Origin: Chytridium lagenaria
Taxonomy: Eukaryota; Chytridiomycota; Chytridiomycetes; Chytridiales; Chytridiaceae
DNA length: 64,000 nucleotides
Direction of reading: 5' to 3'
Assembly: GCA_025449115.1 (NCBI GenBank)
Contig: JAHLKC010000016.1
Coordinates: 62,001-126,000, forward strand
Part shown: in pieces, positions 1 to 12,445 of the stretch
Layout of the letters: the number at the start of each line of letters is the position of its first letter
How positions within the stretch are numbered: position 1 is the stretch's first letter
Notes under the pieces: model-generated
Database searches by the model: none
Told to the model about the DNA's origin: nothing
What the model saw: the letters and a program-made list of their open reading frames with translations, nothing else
Position numbers and translations under genes: made by a program

Positions 1-2452
1 GAATGCGAGAGCGTGCTTTATTTTAAGCGCAAATTATGCAGATCGCGTTACCTCTGAGGTGATGCTGAAGCCGTGATGAGGGCGATTGCAGTGAAAAAAT
101 ACTCTCGAGAAGCAAAAGTTCTTGCGCAAGTAATTTTACCGCCAAACAAGCTACACTTTGACTCTTTGGGTATGTGGATTCACTTTACTCCATCCTTTAC
201 TTGATCGTATATGTCTCATTAAAAGTTTCATCTTTTTTTAAAATTGCAAAGCGGAGCATATTCTCTGCTTGGATGAATTCAAGCTTGGAATAATCGCACA
301 GAATTGTATTGCGTCCGGATTTGCAACTCTCGTCAACATCTTAATCACCTCTATTCCGGAGCCATCAATCAGGTCTTTCCGACGATCATACAATGTTAAG
401 AAGGGAGGGGCTTGGGTTAAAGAATACGTTCAAGGCTTAAGCATGGAGATTTATTCTGTATGTTCCTGTTTCTTTTTCCTTACCATGTTTTGTCTAATCA
501 CCCTAATTTGTAATGTACTTAACGTTCACAAATAGGTTACTATGTCAAGGTGCTTCCGCGGCCTAACTTTTAAAGCTGCCGCCGAGCGCATTTTCCTCCG
601 CCATAACTCCATCCTCTTTGCAATCGCCTCTGCTGAGAAAGATCTCAACGACGACAAGCATTTCTTTCATGACAGCATCCTCATGAATCCCTCCGACTAT
701 GTCATGCAGGGTGGGGAGCAAGCCTATATGATCGCCATGGACGCTTTCACAGCCGAAAAAGTTGCCGGTGACGCCGATTGGCTTTTGAGGCTAATCGTCA
801 AGGAGAGGTTGAATGGGAAAAGAACTGGGAGTTTGAAAACTCAGATGACGAGGACGAGCCTAGTTTGGTCAAGAAGTGGTCGCAAAAAGTGACGAATGCT
901 GTTGCTTGGACTAAAAAAACGAGCTCCGATTCTGTGGACGATGATAATGAGGAGAATGGTGGCTCAACGTCGACAGCTCCTGTGAGACCTGATGAAGTGT
1001 CTTCCGGAAGAGCTAGTCCTATCAAAGAGGCAGCCATCCCTGAGCATATACCCATTCGAAGCACATCATTGTCGACTTTGAAGGTGGACGTGAACGCTAG
1101 CCCTTTAAAAACAACCAACGAGACTCTTTCCCCTGTTGAAGCTGAAGCAACGCCAGAGTCTCCACAAAAAAATCGCTCCGATCTTGTGTTCATGGGAGTC
1201 AAAGGCGAGGGTTACAACGTAGACGTCAACTCTTCCCAAAACCTCGAAATGGCTCTAGCACCCGCACCTCAACCTAAAGCTGATATCTCTGAAAAGCTGC
1301 CGGAAAGCTTCCTAGAAAATCATTTGGTGGACTCTTCATGCCTCGGACTCAGACACCTGTTCCAGCTGAACTCATGACTCCTTCTCCCATCATGACACCA
1401 AAACCCAGCGACCTCTGTGATCATCTTCTGATTTGTAGTCTTAACACGGATGGCTTCCCGTCCAACCTCGCTTTCCTCCTGGCACCTGTTCGACTTCGAT
1501 ACCCTGAAATGGGTATCGTTATTCTGGCACCGGTCGACCCTGATGACGAAGAACGCGACAGACTCTTGGCCTATAGTCTCGTCCACATCGTTCACGGGTC
1601 AGCGCTTTCCCGAAACAGACTTGAAGAAATGCGGTGTCGAGCGTGGTTCATAAAGCCGTGATTCTGTCATCGTTTAAGGAGAAAAATATGACGGAACGCA
1701 CCGCTGATGCGCCAGCGCTGTTGGCTTTCTGAATATTGAGTCTATTGCTAAAAGTGATGTGTTTATCACGGTGGAATTTTTGCATGCTTCGGTAAGGTTT
1801 GTGATGGTTTTTAATTGACCTTTGGGAGAATATGAAATTGATGGGATCGTGGGATGAGTATTACTCCAAGATTGATGTTTACGGGCATAGTATCCTGCCA
1901 GCATTCGCGAGTGGACATGTGAGATTTTAAACATTCTTATCAATGACTAACTTTGATTGTTTCCAGGTGTTTTCAAAGTCCATGCTCAACACTCTCTTAG
2001 TCCAGGTGCGTTCTACGTTGCTTATGTACCCGTGTTTTACATCTAACACATTGCAGACCTACTACAACCCACACCTCCTCGTCATCCTCAAACATCTCAT
2101 CTTCAGCTACAAAGCCTACCACCCCAACGCCGTCCGTCACGGTTCCACCTCCAGCATCTGGGGAGACAACCCAGTGTCGCCCGAGTCTCCCGACATCACG
2201 GAGCACGGCCAAGTCTTTAAACTCAAGATCCCGAAAAAATACATTGGTCAGAAATACGCGCTGTTGTTTGTACGAGCCATGAGGGATCATTCTGCTCTGT
2301 GCATAGCGTTGTATAGGTATGAGGAGGTGAAGGGGAATCCGGTGCGATTATGTGTTTTTGAACCCGGCACCGGGAACGAAGATCCGGAAGGGGGATGCCG
2401 TATTTTTGTTGGCAAGCGCGGAGCCTGTTTTGTAATAGAGCGCCTGGCTTGA
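1..2452 (+). CDS. BK/Slo-type calcium-activated K+ channel, C-terminal gating ring (5' partial)
   Basis: Only the cytoplasmic half is present; the pore lies upstream of the window. Exons read about 1-169, 257-457, 536-1791, 1829-1918, 1967-2005 and 2057-2452, with GT...AG introns between them. The first exons encode the end of RCK1, with the characteristic stretch around CLDEFKLGIIAQNC and the following linker. The exon from 536 carries the segment that in Slo channels starts RCK1's last lobe (NPSDY). After a Ser/Asp-rich linker comes RCK2, with LCDHLLICSL, then HGSALSRN, then the conserved ASGHVFSKSMLNTL helix. Known family role: Ca2+- and voltage-gated K+ efflux; RCK domains form the Ca2+-sensing ring. 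The frame breaks near 58, 770-790, 1320-1340, 1650 and 1730 without room for introns, so indels are likely. Family call is firm; Ca2+ sensing in this protein is inferred. Confidence 0.85.
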
Positions 2453-2897
2453 TGAGTCGTGGAGTTTCCGTCATCTTCTGTAATGAATTCTTTTTGAAAG
2501 GATATAGTATTTTAATGCCGGCGGCAGTAAAGTTTTAACTATGAGCCCACTTAAATTATCACAAGTGATGTCTAACATTGAAACATAAAAAAAACCTGGA
2601 ATATTCATTGGTGTTTTAAAAGCTTTCAACAATGCTTTTCATATTAGCTTTTCAGACAAACTGCTGTCATCTCCGTCCATTCTTTTCATAGTACATACAT
2701 ATGATAAATAAACCTTGAGCTAAAATATATATAGATGCGTAATAGAATGTTATATTTTTCACATGAACTTTATCCCAAATGCATAATTCCCACTAAATAA
2801 GCAAGTAGAACTAACATACAACAACAGCGATCACATCGTCTTCAATAGAAAACCCAAATCGCCATAAGAACTTATTTGATGACGCTTCAAAGCCCCT
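2453..2897. other. Intergenic, AT-rich, between convergent genes
   Basis: This spacer holds the 3' ends of the channel gene (+) and the antiporter gene (-). An AATAAA near 2704 is a possible poly(A) signal for the channel. No coding signal or repeat is seen. Confidence 0.6.
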
Positions 2898-5800
2898 TTA
2901 CGCCTTCTCCTTCTCCCCACTCCCCGCCCGAACAACCATAACCGACGCTCCCGTCTCCCCCTCCACCCAAGCTCTAACCCCAGCCATCCCACTCCTAACG
3001 CCCCCAACAGTCGCACTCACCCTCCTCACTCCTTCCCCAACCACCACCACATCCCCTCCACAAAGTCCATCCCCAACAACCTCCTCCACCTTCTCCCCAA
3101 CAACAGCACCAAGCGGCCTTCCCAACTTCCTTCCACTCTGCACGCTCGACACGGTGAGCTGCGCGTCAATCAGCGCAGACGGGGACGCGTCGACAGAATG
3201 AACGGTTGAACGGGGATGAAGGGTGGTGAGGGTTTGGAGGGACGTGGCGTCGGGGTCGGTGAGGGTTTCAGTGGAAGTAGAAGCGATACCGTCAAGATGG
3301 ACGTGAACGACGTGGAGGGTGGATAAAGGAGCGGCAGATGATAAGATGGACGCCAACTTCAAGGCCTCACGATCATCCGCCCTCCAAAGAATAAGACGAC
3401 AATGGCAGGTGCACGCGTCGTCTTTTTGGTGGAAAAGCGGTGTGGAGATGGTGTGTCGATGGATAGAGGTGGTGGTGTCATGAATGGTTTTGAAAAAATC
3501 GAAAATGGGTTTATTCGTGAGCGGCGATGCTGGGGTTGATGTTGGGGACGACGGGGTGGTATCCTTCTCAGGAGGTGTCCAAGTGGATGGAGAGGCGAGG
3601 TATAGGTTTGACTTTTTGCGTTGGACGGGGGTATGCGACGATGCGGGACGACCGAGACCTCTATCAAGGAACATGACGACGGTGCGGAAGAGTTGGACGC
3701 AAGGATTTCATCATGAGATTGTTCGGCCACCTTTTCATCAAAATCGGCGAGGGTTGTAGAATCTCCCTGGACGCACCCACGGGAGGATGATGAGAGTGGA
3801 TGAAGTATCGCGTGCGGCGGCAAGGACGTTTGGAGCGTATGATCGGGAGTCTGGGATGGTGCCTAGGAGGAGTTTTGAGCGTAGGGAGCGCAGATCGGCG
3901 AATGAACGGAAGATTTGGAGGGCTGGGTCTGTTTTGAGGGTATCTGCGAATCGTTGGCGAGCATGACAGAGGACATGCGTTCACTGATTTCGAGAAGGCG
4001 GAGGGCAGAGACGGTGAGGGAGGCGCGGGAGGTGGAGAGGACTTCGGTGAAGGCCATGGCAGACGGGATGGAGTGGAGGGAAGGGAGACAGAAGAGGGCG
4101 CGGACTTCAGTGGCTTTAGTGACGGTGAGGTCTGAGTCTTGGGGGAAAACTGCGTCAACGCTGGGGGGAGTTTTATTTTCGGATTCTTCGACGGTGTCGT
4201 CGGAGGCGGAGGAGTGATCGATAGAGTCGGTACGGTTCACGTTAAGATAATCTGTTTATCGAATGTACGGTGTTAAAGGGGTGTGATTATATGGTAGAAC
4301 TAAAAGCTGTAACTACATGACTCTGGGTAAACAACTGAGACGATGGGTACAGTCATGACGGTGGTGGCTACAGCCATAACGACAAAGATGGAAAAGATTT
4401 TGTCATTAATGATCCCAGCCTTGAGTCCGAGATTAAGAACAATAATCTCAACGAGTCTAAAGATTTCAAGCATCAGAATTAATAAGCAAACATATAAATA
4501 GAAAAAAAAAAAGAAGAAAAAAAAAAATCACTCACCCCTTAGTGTTCATCAAAATCCCAACAGTAAACGACTCTCTCCAATTCATCCCCGAGAACTTTGA
4601 CGCAATGGTACATCCAATAATCTTCCCACCGCACGCCACAAGAATGACAAGAAGAACAAATCCCCAACTCTTAAGATCGTTGATTTGATCGATACGCGTG
4701 TTAAGACCAGAGTAGGCAAAGTAGAGGGGAAGGAAGACGATCGTCACAAGATCTTCGATCTGCTCTGCAAGGCGTCGAGCGAATCCCATTTCGTGAGGAA
4801 TAATAACACCAACAAGGAAACCTAAAGTTAGAAATAAAAATAAAGTTAGAAATAAAGTTGTTAACCAAGTTAGAGTTGACGCGTTTACAAGATAAGACAA
4901 AAAAAAAAAAACAGTGAGAAAAAGAAAAAGACAATAAAAGATACTCACTTCCGAAAATGGCATGCACGCCAATAACTTCACAGAACCACGCAGATGCCAA
5001 AACAAGCGTGAACACGACAAACAGCAAGAATTGAGACACGCTCTCCTTCCTTCCAGAAAGCCTGACGAGGTAAAGCAACACAGGTCTAACAGCGAACCAA
5101 AGAACGAGAGCGAACCCAATGACGAGGATAAAAACATAGACAGCGATAGCATAGTCAGAGGCTTTCGCAGACTCGGATTTCGCATTGTTGATGAGTGACA
5201 TGACGAGAATGAGAAGGGTCCACGCCATGAAATCGTCAACAGCAGCGGCGGAGATTGTGGCGGCACCGACCTATTTGGTTGTTGACAAAAATAATGAGGA
5301 TTGAGGGTTCTAAAACAATTTTTCTTTGTTTGTTTGCCACCAGCCTCCAAAGACGACCAGGGACAAATGACATGAGATGACGTACCGGTGTGTGAAGGAG
5401 CTTCCGCTCTGTTAAATACGAGCGAGAACAGGGAACGCGGTGATGGACATGGCAACACCCAAGAAGATCATGAAAGAGGCAAAGGGCTTTCCAGGTTCGG
5501 CGTAGTTATCATAGAGAGTTTGGAAATGCCGACTCCAAGCGTGAATGGGAGAATGATGCCAGCCTGGTTTGAATTGATGTGTCAGATGGATGTAGATATT
5601 TCTTATGAATGGTAATTTAGTGATGCTTACCAAGACACGGGGATGGACTTTTTGACGGTGGCGACAAGGCTTTTGGGTCCATTTCGAGGCCAATCTGAAG
5701 TGAATAGAAGGACATGGAGTAAGATACAGTGATAAACAAGATGCATGCGCGGAAAGAGACATGCAGGTTGAGCCCGACATCAACATCGACGCTCAGAATC

Positions 5801-6155
5801 AGCCGTCAATTGTCACCCATGCAAAAGCTGCTGTGTCCAAACCACGCCAGCATGAACTCACCAAGAATAAGTAAAGAATCAACCCAAAGTCCGCAACGAG
5901 TTTAAACCCAGGAAGCGACGCTGCGGGAAAGATGTTTTCCTTGAAAGCAGGAATCTTTGAGAGTGCCGATGAACCGAGGATGATACCACCAATGACTTCT
6001 GCAATGACTCTAGGCTGACGCAAGAACTGCAAGCCCATTGAAAGGAGACGAGCAGTGAAGATGATGATGGTTGCTTGCAGCAAGAAGAGGGATACTGCAG
6101 AGATGTTGTTTGGGTTCTCACCCGTGAGGATGGAGAGGGACGTTCCGTTGGCCAT
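2898..6155 (-). CDS. K+/H+ antiporter, CPA2 family, KHA1-like
   Basis: Begins at 6155 with a short luminal stretch, then the CPA2 Na+/H+-exchanger core: [26 protein letters not shown], a segment with [17 protein letters not shown], then [13 protein letters not shown], where the Asp-Asp pair matches the ion-binding site of CPA2 exchangers. Further transmembrane exons follow down to about 4310 ([15 protein letters not shown]). A long cytosolic tail (4240 to 2898) contains the RALFCL...[14 protein letters not shown] and [11 protein letters not shown] segments typical of fungal Kha1 C-terminal (USP-like) domains. Known role: K+/H+ exchange on endomembranes, affecting K+ and pH homeostasis. Introns are short. 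The frame shifts near 5530, 5410 ([11 protein letters not shown]), 3910 and 3700, probably sequence indels. Identity is confident; exact exon ends are approximate. Confidence 0.85.
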
Positions 6156-6699
6156 ATTTGTTCCTGTCGTCCAATCCGTAACTCGCGCTCAAGAGAATGT
6201 TGTGTAAATGCAATGTGGTTGATGGTGATGGTGATGGGGGAGTGGTTAAGGTATCAAGGAGGAGGGGTGACAGATGAGGGGGATGGAGTAACTTGCAGCA
6301 AAAGCGACGACGTTGCTGTGAGAGGAGGGGGGTAGCAGGTGAGGTGGTTGTTTGAGAAATGTTATTTTTAGGTTTCAAAGAGAACCCAAAAAAGGAATCT
6401 TGCTTTCCCTTCGGACATTACATTTGTTTAATTCGTCATTTTCCAATTTATTTGGTCACACCGAGATTCGAACTCTGCTCCCTTTTGAATGTTACCCTAA
6501 CCTTATTTGATCCAACGGTGCACCTGCCAACGGTATTACTTTCCTTCCTTGGCACTTTGATAAGGCAACTCGGATCCAGATGGGATCGTGTGAAACATAA
6601 TAACATGTTCTGATCACGTAAATGAAACCAGGCCTATAACTACGACGCGGTTCTCCAGAGTGTTAAAACTCAAGTTATTTGTTTATTATTCAGTTTTTG
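6156..6699. other. Intergenic between antiporter 5' end and AFG1 3' end
   Basis: Promoter side of the antiporter gene. No clear TATA box. A minus-strand T-arm-like block (GTTCGAATC, about 6465-6475) was examined as a tRNA and rejected. Nothing else recognisable. Confidence 0.5.
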
Positions 6700-9453
6700 T
6701 CAATCTTTTTCTTGAGCCCAGCACCCTCCTTGGGGCTCCTTAATACCGTCAACATCCTGACCTTCCGTCTTCTTCTCTGTCGACAAATTCGACCAAAACG
6801 CTGCAACCCTCCCCTTCGGTACCATCCCCCAGAAATGCGTCTCCTGCACCTTTGGTTGTCCCTCCTGTCTCATCTTCATCGTCCTTAAAATCCTCCCTCC
6901 AAGTCCCTCTTCCTTCTCCTTCCCAACTCCATGCACCTCCCCCAACCGATGCTGCATCCTCACCACCATCCCCCTATACCCCGCTTCATCCCCAAAATCA
7001 TCTCCATAAGCCATATCACCTCCAACCTCCCCAACTTTCACACCTCTCGGCACATCCTCCCCAACAACGGCAACCGCATCCTCCACGATCCCCTCCAACC
7101 GTCCCGTCCCCTCCAGCTTTGCCCTTTCCGCACCTTCAACCCTCCACCTCTCCTTCTCCTCCCTCCTTCTCCGTTCTTCCACATCCTCCGCAACATCTTC
7201 AGCTCCTTCAACCCCTCTCACCCTCTCCAACCCACTCCAATCAAGTTTCTGCGGCTCATGTCTCCCACTCAAGTACCCTTCACTCCCCATCTCCTTGATC
7301 CTCGAAACGGCACGTTTAAACGCAAACCGTTCATCGGAACCCGTGAAAATCGCCAATTTCCTTATATCCGTATTCACTCCGTCCTCGCCTTCAACACCTT
7401 TGACGAGTTCAAATCCACCCAGCAAATCTCCCAACATCTCTCTATGCATGACAGCGTCAGACGATTCTTCGGGTGTGGCGCCGTCACCAGATTTTTCGGG
7501 TTCAGTCACAAACAACTTATCAGGAACATCATCCGCGCTCATAATCACTTTGACCTAATCAATCTTCATAAGTCCTTCATTCACCTCTCATCCCTTATTT
7601 ACCTTGTTTTCATACGCAGCATCCAAAAACGTATAAACCTTCTAGCCTCGTTTTTTTGCGCAAGACCCATGATTGGAACATTTTGCACGACAAGCGTGTG
7701 GTAGCGACTGCAGAGTTCAAGGTAGTCGACTGGACCCATTGGCTGGAAGAGCTTATAAGATTTTCGTAAAGACAGAGGGGACAAACATTTCGCTGGAGCC
7801 GCAGAGATCGTCGAATGCAAAAATGGCTTTTCCATCGTCGTGGCTTTGGGAATAGTGACGGTACGGCCATACACTGTGAACGTCTTTTTCTTGACTAAAA
7901 AAGATAGTGAGACGCATGTAAGGTAAAACAAAAAAAAATAACGATCTTACCATCGTCATTTCTAAAAAGACCCATGACGCGCTATTTTTAAAAACAAAAA
8001 CAAAAGACTCCATTAATAAAACAGACGCAAATTTCGTTTCGACCACTACTCACCTCAATATACTTTTGTTTCCCTTTCTCGTCATCAAGTCTACCAAAAT
8101 GAATCCATTAATCTCTAACTGCTGCCCAAAATTAAAATATAAATACTCACACAAATACACCTGCTCCTTCTGAGGTGGCGGCCGTTCCTCTGCCATCACA
8201 GCTCTGTAATCGGTCTCACTCCTAACATGCACAACATCACACCGCTCCTTGATCAAATCGATGAACGGCGCATACACGCTTCGTTGAAAACCACCCTGAT
8301 ACAATTCTACAAAAAAAAAAACAAAAACCCATCAGCACTGTTACCAACAAAACAACAAGGAGCATTCGGAATTCGCAACACCCAGAGGACAGTTTTTAAG
8401 AAAAGGAAAGAGGGGATTATTTACCATCCGGCGCCCTATTAGACGTGACCACCATCACCGCTCCCAACCTAAACATCCCCGCAAGCACCTGTCTCACAAT
8501 CACAGCCGTCGCCACATCCGTCACCTGAAACTCATCAAAACACAACAACCATCCCTCCGCCACCATCTCCCTCGCGATCGCCATCGTCACATGCGCGTCG
8601 CTCTGTCTCGCCGCACTGTCCATGGGGAGGTTACTCCAATCCCTGAGTTTCGCGTGGATCGAGGAGACGAGATGATGAAAATGAAGACGGTGTTTGAGAG
8701 CGGTTGGCATGGAGGCATGGAAGAGATCGAGGAGGAGGGTTTTGCCAGTGCTAAAATAAAAAAGGCGTTAGTACCCCTTTTTTTGCTGCTTTTGGCTTTA
8801 CCCGACTTCGCCGTGGATCCATAAACCTCGTGGACCAATGTAATCCGGCTCTTCCCCATCAATAAGAACAGGAATGATGGATTTCCCAGCAAACGCATTC
8901 TCTGTCAATTTCTGCATCCCACCGTCCCTTCCAAACACTTTAAACCCGCGTTGCCACTAAAACACTTGATCAGTAAACTGATCAACGACAGCCCCATACC
9001 AACGGTTTACCGGAAAACGGCTTAATCTCAGGTGGACTATAATCAAGGAGGTCTTCACACAGTTTTTGCAGCTAAAAAACAGTCAACGTTACAACAAACA
9101 CCACCACAAATGCATGCCCTCACCCTCACAACCGCCCTCAACTGCTCCTGATCCGGTTTCAACAGCCCCAACGCAATCCGTCTCCTATACTCCGGTAACG
9201 GCCCTACAAGAACAATGAGCAACAAAACGCCATCGCCTTCCTCACCAATCTCTGCAACGCCTTTCGGTTCGCTCGGTTTAGCTGCAGGCGTCGTTGTGCC
9301 GGGTGGCGGCCGTCCAATGAACCCTGGAGTTTCCACATGTGTCGCAAACGAACGTTGTGAGATGCGGGACCGTGGTGCGATGAGACGGAGGGTGGGTGTT
9401 TGAAGATTTCGGAGACGGTTGATGTGGGGGAGAGATCGTGGTCGTGGAGGCAT
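6700..9453 (-). CDS. AFG1: AFG1-like mitochondrial AAA ATPase (ZapE/LACE1 family)
   Basis: Begins at 9453 with an Arg-rich, acid-poor N-terminus that looks like a mitochondrial presequence. The Walker A motif is split by an intron (GEVG, then TGKTLLLDLF, about 8735-8815). Walker B is WLLCFDEFQVTD (about 8510-8540) and the sensor segment is VVTSNRAPD. Next come the family's MYQGGFQRSVYAPFIDLI block, GPVDYLELCSRYHTL, a NEARRFI helix, MSADDVP, and ERFAFKRAVSRIKEM near the C-terminus. Known role: inner-membrane/matrix ATPase in mitochondrial protein quality control. The C-terminus is long, with a Glu/Arg/Gly-rich low-complexity insert before a fungal-type ending (ETHFWGMVP). Several introns of 45-80 bp and some indels. 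High confidence. Confidence 0.88.
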
Positions 9454-9983
9454 GATTCAGAGGATGTTTTTGGAATGGAGGAACTTGTGGAGATTTGACG
9501 GTTGAATGATGAGGACGTTAAGGACGGGGAACAAGTTCGTTTTCTGAGGTTGAATGAATGGGATTCAAGAGGCACAGAGCAAAAGGATCGAATCGTTGGT
9601 TGAATGGTGTTCGGTCGATTCCGTGACAATTCCAATATTTGGACCTTTTGGCAAAAACCAAGTAAAAAAACCAAGTAAAAAAACCAGATATCCAGCAAGG
9701 ATATAAATAATACGAGGCCGGAATAAACCATTAAGAAAACCACAAAACACTCGGCAGTTAAAATGCGCATAGAAAGTTTTGAAAACACACAAGAATATCC
9801 ACGTTCTTCAATATCTCAATAAACAGCAAAGGGAGGCACGCTGGACCACCAAACACGCTCACACGAGTCCCAAATAAAATAAAAAAGACTGCCGACTGAA
9901 CGGGATGAAAAGACCAAAACAACAAAAAGCAACACAAAACACAACAAGAAGTGAACGGCCAAAAATAAAATTAATGGGGATAA
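9454..9983. other. Intergenic between AFG1 and the endopolyphosphatase 3' end
   Basis: Holds a short imperfect direct repeat (units of CCAAGTAAAAAAA at about 9657-9685). The small open frames here have no protein-like composition. No promoter motif is clear. Confidence 0.45.
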
Positions 9984-11553
9984 TCACGCTCCCAACAACG
10001 CCTGCCTCTCCTCCTTCCTCCCCTTCCCAGCGCTCCACCACCACTTCCCAACCATCCCCAACCCCACAATCCCAACCCCAACTCCAACCCCCCAAATCAC
10101 TCTCTCCTTCAACCCCACAAGCCCCTTCCTCTCCCTCCTCAACTTCCCCTCCTTCCCAACCTCCATACACCTCGCATACTTTTTCAACGCCTTCCCAACC
10201 TCCCTCCGTCGCTCCCCACTCCCCTCCCCCCTCAAAACCTCTCGAACCCCACGCACCCACATCTCAACATCATCCCCAGTAAGCGCCTCCATCCCATAAT
10301 CCACACCAGTATGACACGTCAACTCAAACTCTAAAAACGTTTCATCACCAACCACAACGTGACTGTCCCGTCGTCGACTCGCCGCGTCAACGTCGGCGAA
10401 ATACGTGTGTTGAGAGATTAGACTGATGGCAGTCTGGTTGGATGCGGTGGAGGGGAGGAGGCGGAGGGTACCGGTTCGGAAACCGGGGTTGTAGGCGGGG
10501 ACGACGGAGGCGGAGGTGGAGGCGATGGAGGCGATGGAAAAACGGTTCAGATCGAGGTTTGGGAGAGTGTTGGGGTCAGACTGATGACCCGGTATGGCCT
10601 TTCATTAGGATTGGGTTTAGCTGTGTGCGGCGAGCCTAAACAAACAAGACTAATTAACATCATATCAAAAATAGAAGGTTATGATAAAGGAAACTCACCA
10701 TCAACAAATGCATAATATCCCTATTGATATGTCCGAAATACATGGTCACCACCACATCCGAAAACTCACCCCACAAAAAACGTAAACCAGTCCAAACAAT
10801 TAGGTAGATAAGAGCTTCCTTCAGGCGTGACGGGAGGTACATGCCAATGACAATGATTTTCCGACCCTCACTCCTCGCATTCCTCAACTGCTCTTCAAAC
10901 CAAACAAGTTGTGTATCCCCCGGATGCGGTCGATGTCCACGTCGTCTCGCAGCCTCAATCCGGGTGTTCAACGCATCAGGATTGAATTCTGCACAGTCCC
11001 CATCGAGATCCCTGTTTTCGTTGAAGAACGAGAGTGTGTTGAGGGAGATGGCGGAAAGGCTTCTGGGGAGGAGGGTTCGTGCGAAAAAACCGCCAGTGAG
11101 AAAGGATTGTTTTGCAAGGGTTGATTCGGGGGATGGAGGGAAGAGTGGGGACCATAGTTTCCAAAGGGATTGGAGAGTTGTGTCATTGGGAAGGGCGGGA
11201 AGGTCGCCTGCTGGGAATGTTTCCCAGTTGCCGATGGTAGGGATAATGGGGGTAACGGTGGGATTAAAGGTTTGAAGCATTTCTTTGATGGCAAGCTCGT
11301 TTTGGCTGGATGTCAAGTGTTGAGTTATCAGTAAGTGTTGCCAGAATAGAAGACGACGGTTAAAGCGAAAAAGTGAAGTTCACAAAGAATGCATTGAAAC
11401 TACAAATGCAATGGAATCTAACAAACGTGGACAAGAAAACAGACTCACTCAAAAACCTCAATCTCCGTTTTGGGCATCTTTGCATCCCTATCATGCCTCG
11501 TTGAATCCCCCGTCCAAAGCACAAACGCGATATCCGGGTTCCCCGTTCCCTCT

Positions 11554-11585
<32 letters not shown>

Positions 11586-11963
11586 TTTCTTCTTCAACGT
11601 ATCCACATCGATAACAAGTTCGTCTCTTACGAACCTAAGGGTTTCATTGACGAGGAGAAGCGGGGAGTCACAGCCTGATGAAGGGATACCGTAATAGGCG
11701 GGTGGGGAGCGTTGGGAGAGGGATTTGCCATGACATCGGGAGTCGGGGTCGCTGTAGGGGTTGAAGAAAGGGTCGATGTGAAAGTCGGTGATGTGAACTG
11801 AATGTTAGGCGTTAGATAGTTGTGGGTGGCGGAGGAGGTACTCACGGAAATGAATGGTGGATGAGTCGTTTGTAGATTGGGATGCTGCGGAAAAGGTATC
11901 GCCGGAAACGGAGGAGACGGCCAAGGCTACTGCGGCCAGACATGCACAGCTTAGTCTGACCAT
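9984..11963 (-). CDS. Endopolyphosphatase, PPN1-like calcineurin-type phosphoesterase
   Basis: Start ATG at 11961-11963 encodes a signal peptide (MVRLSCACLAAVALAVSSVSG). Exon 2 gives ITDFHIDPFF (metal-binding D and H), then a Pro/Ser/Cys-rich segment, then FVLWTGDSTRHDRD (metallophosphatase GDxxRHD block). Further on are FNPTVTPIIPTIGNWE, the LISLNTL-type strand, DTQLVWFEEQL, and GHINRDI, close to the GHxN...D of Ppn1. A membrane helix (GVGVGVGIVGLGMV) lies near the C-terminus with a short basic tail. Known role: cleaves internal bonds of vacuolar polyphosphate. Yeast Ppn1 is N-terminally anchored, whereas here a cleavable-looking signal plus a C-terminal helix suggests type I topology. A Lys tract from a GAA repeat interrupts the domain (11555-11595). 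Confidence 0.82.
11555..11597 (-). repeat. (GAA/AAG)n trinucleotide repeat coding a Lys tract
   Basis: On the + strand it reads as TTC/CTT triplets. In the minus-strand endopolyphosphatase frame it encodes about ten or more lysines between VIDVDT and REGTGNPDIAF, placing a basic tract just before the conserved FVLWTGD strand. Slippage at this repeat would change tract length in steps of one residue. Confidence 0.8.
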
Positions 11964-12445
11964 GGCTTTGAAAGAGTCTTTAGAGTATGCAGATGGTCGG
12001 TCTCAGGATGGAGGTCACGCAATTTCCGTGTCAAAAGAATCGGACACTGATCTTTTAAACACAGCCAGCCCGCCACACCAGGTACCTGAAAGAAGGAAGC
12101 GCCAGGTCAGACACATGCATACAAGCATACATACATACACGCACGCACACACACACTCATGCATGCATGCATACTGCATTCATTGATGACAACGGCATCA
12201 AACTCACCTCCAAGAAGACGACGGATGAAGGCTCAACAACCAAGAAAATGACGTTTTCCTCCAGTGATCGAAGCCCTAACTGAAAATAATTAATTTTTTT
12301 CTTCAAAGTTCTCCTTGTTACACAGAGTCTTTTTATTTTTATTTTTTTATTCTTTGGCCTTCCAGAAGCCACGTGCAGCAAGACCAACTATCGATTCGAC
12401 AGCGTCCTATACTATTTATAAAAGAAAAGCTGTTTTGTTTGTTTA
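11964..12445. other. Intergenic, upstream of endopolyphosphatase, with microsatellite
   Basis: Contains a CATA/CACA/GCAT-type simple repeat at about 12112-12180. The plus-strand open frame crossing 11854-12186 is antisense to the endopolyphosphatase first exon and is not a gene. Confidence 0.55.
12112..12180. repeat. CA/CATA-rich microsatellite
   Basis: Runs of CATAC, CACAC and GCATGCATGCAT, about 65-70 bp, in the region upstream of the endopolyphosphatase gene. Confidence 0.8.

Noticed and set aside
1..2452. Programmed ribosomal frameshifting as the cause of frame breaks
   Set aside because: Breaks occur at many unrelated sites in many genes, often next to homopolymers and in both directions; indel error explains them better.
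6440..6560. Possible tRNA on the minus strand (GTTCGAATC B-box and GGTGTGACCA-like 3' end, with a TGGCAG A-box-like patch)
   Set aside because: The 5' acceptor strand does not pair with TGTGACC, the T stem has a mismatch, and no anticodon stem forms. At best a decayed remnant or chance match.
6852..7704. Long plus-strand frames rich in Pro/His/Ser opposite the AFG1 C-terminus
   Set aside because: They are antisense shadows of the Glu/Arg/Gly-rich minus-strand coding sequence.
9204..9788. Minus-strand open frame of ~194 residues with hydrophobic start
   Set aside because: It overlaps the true AFG1 first exon in another frame and has no coherent family signal.
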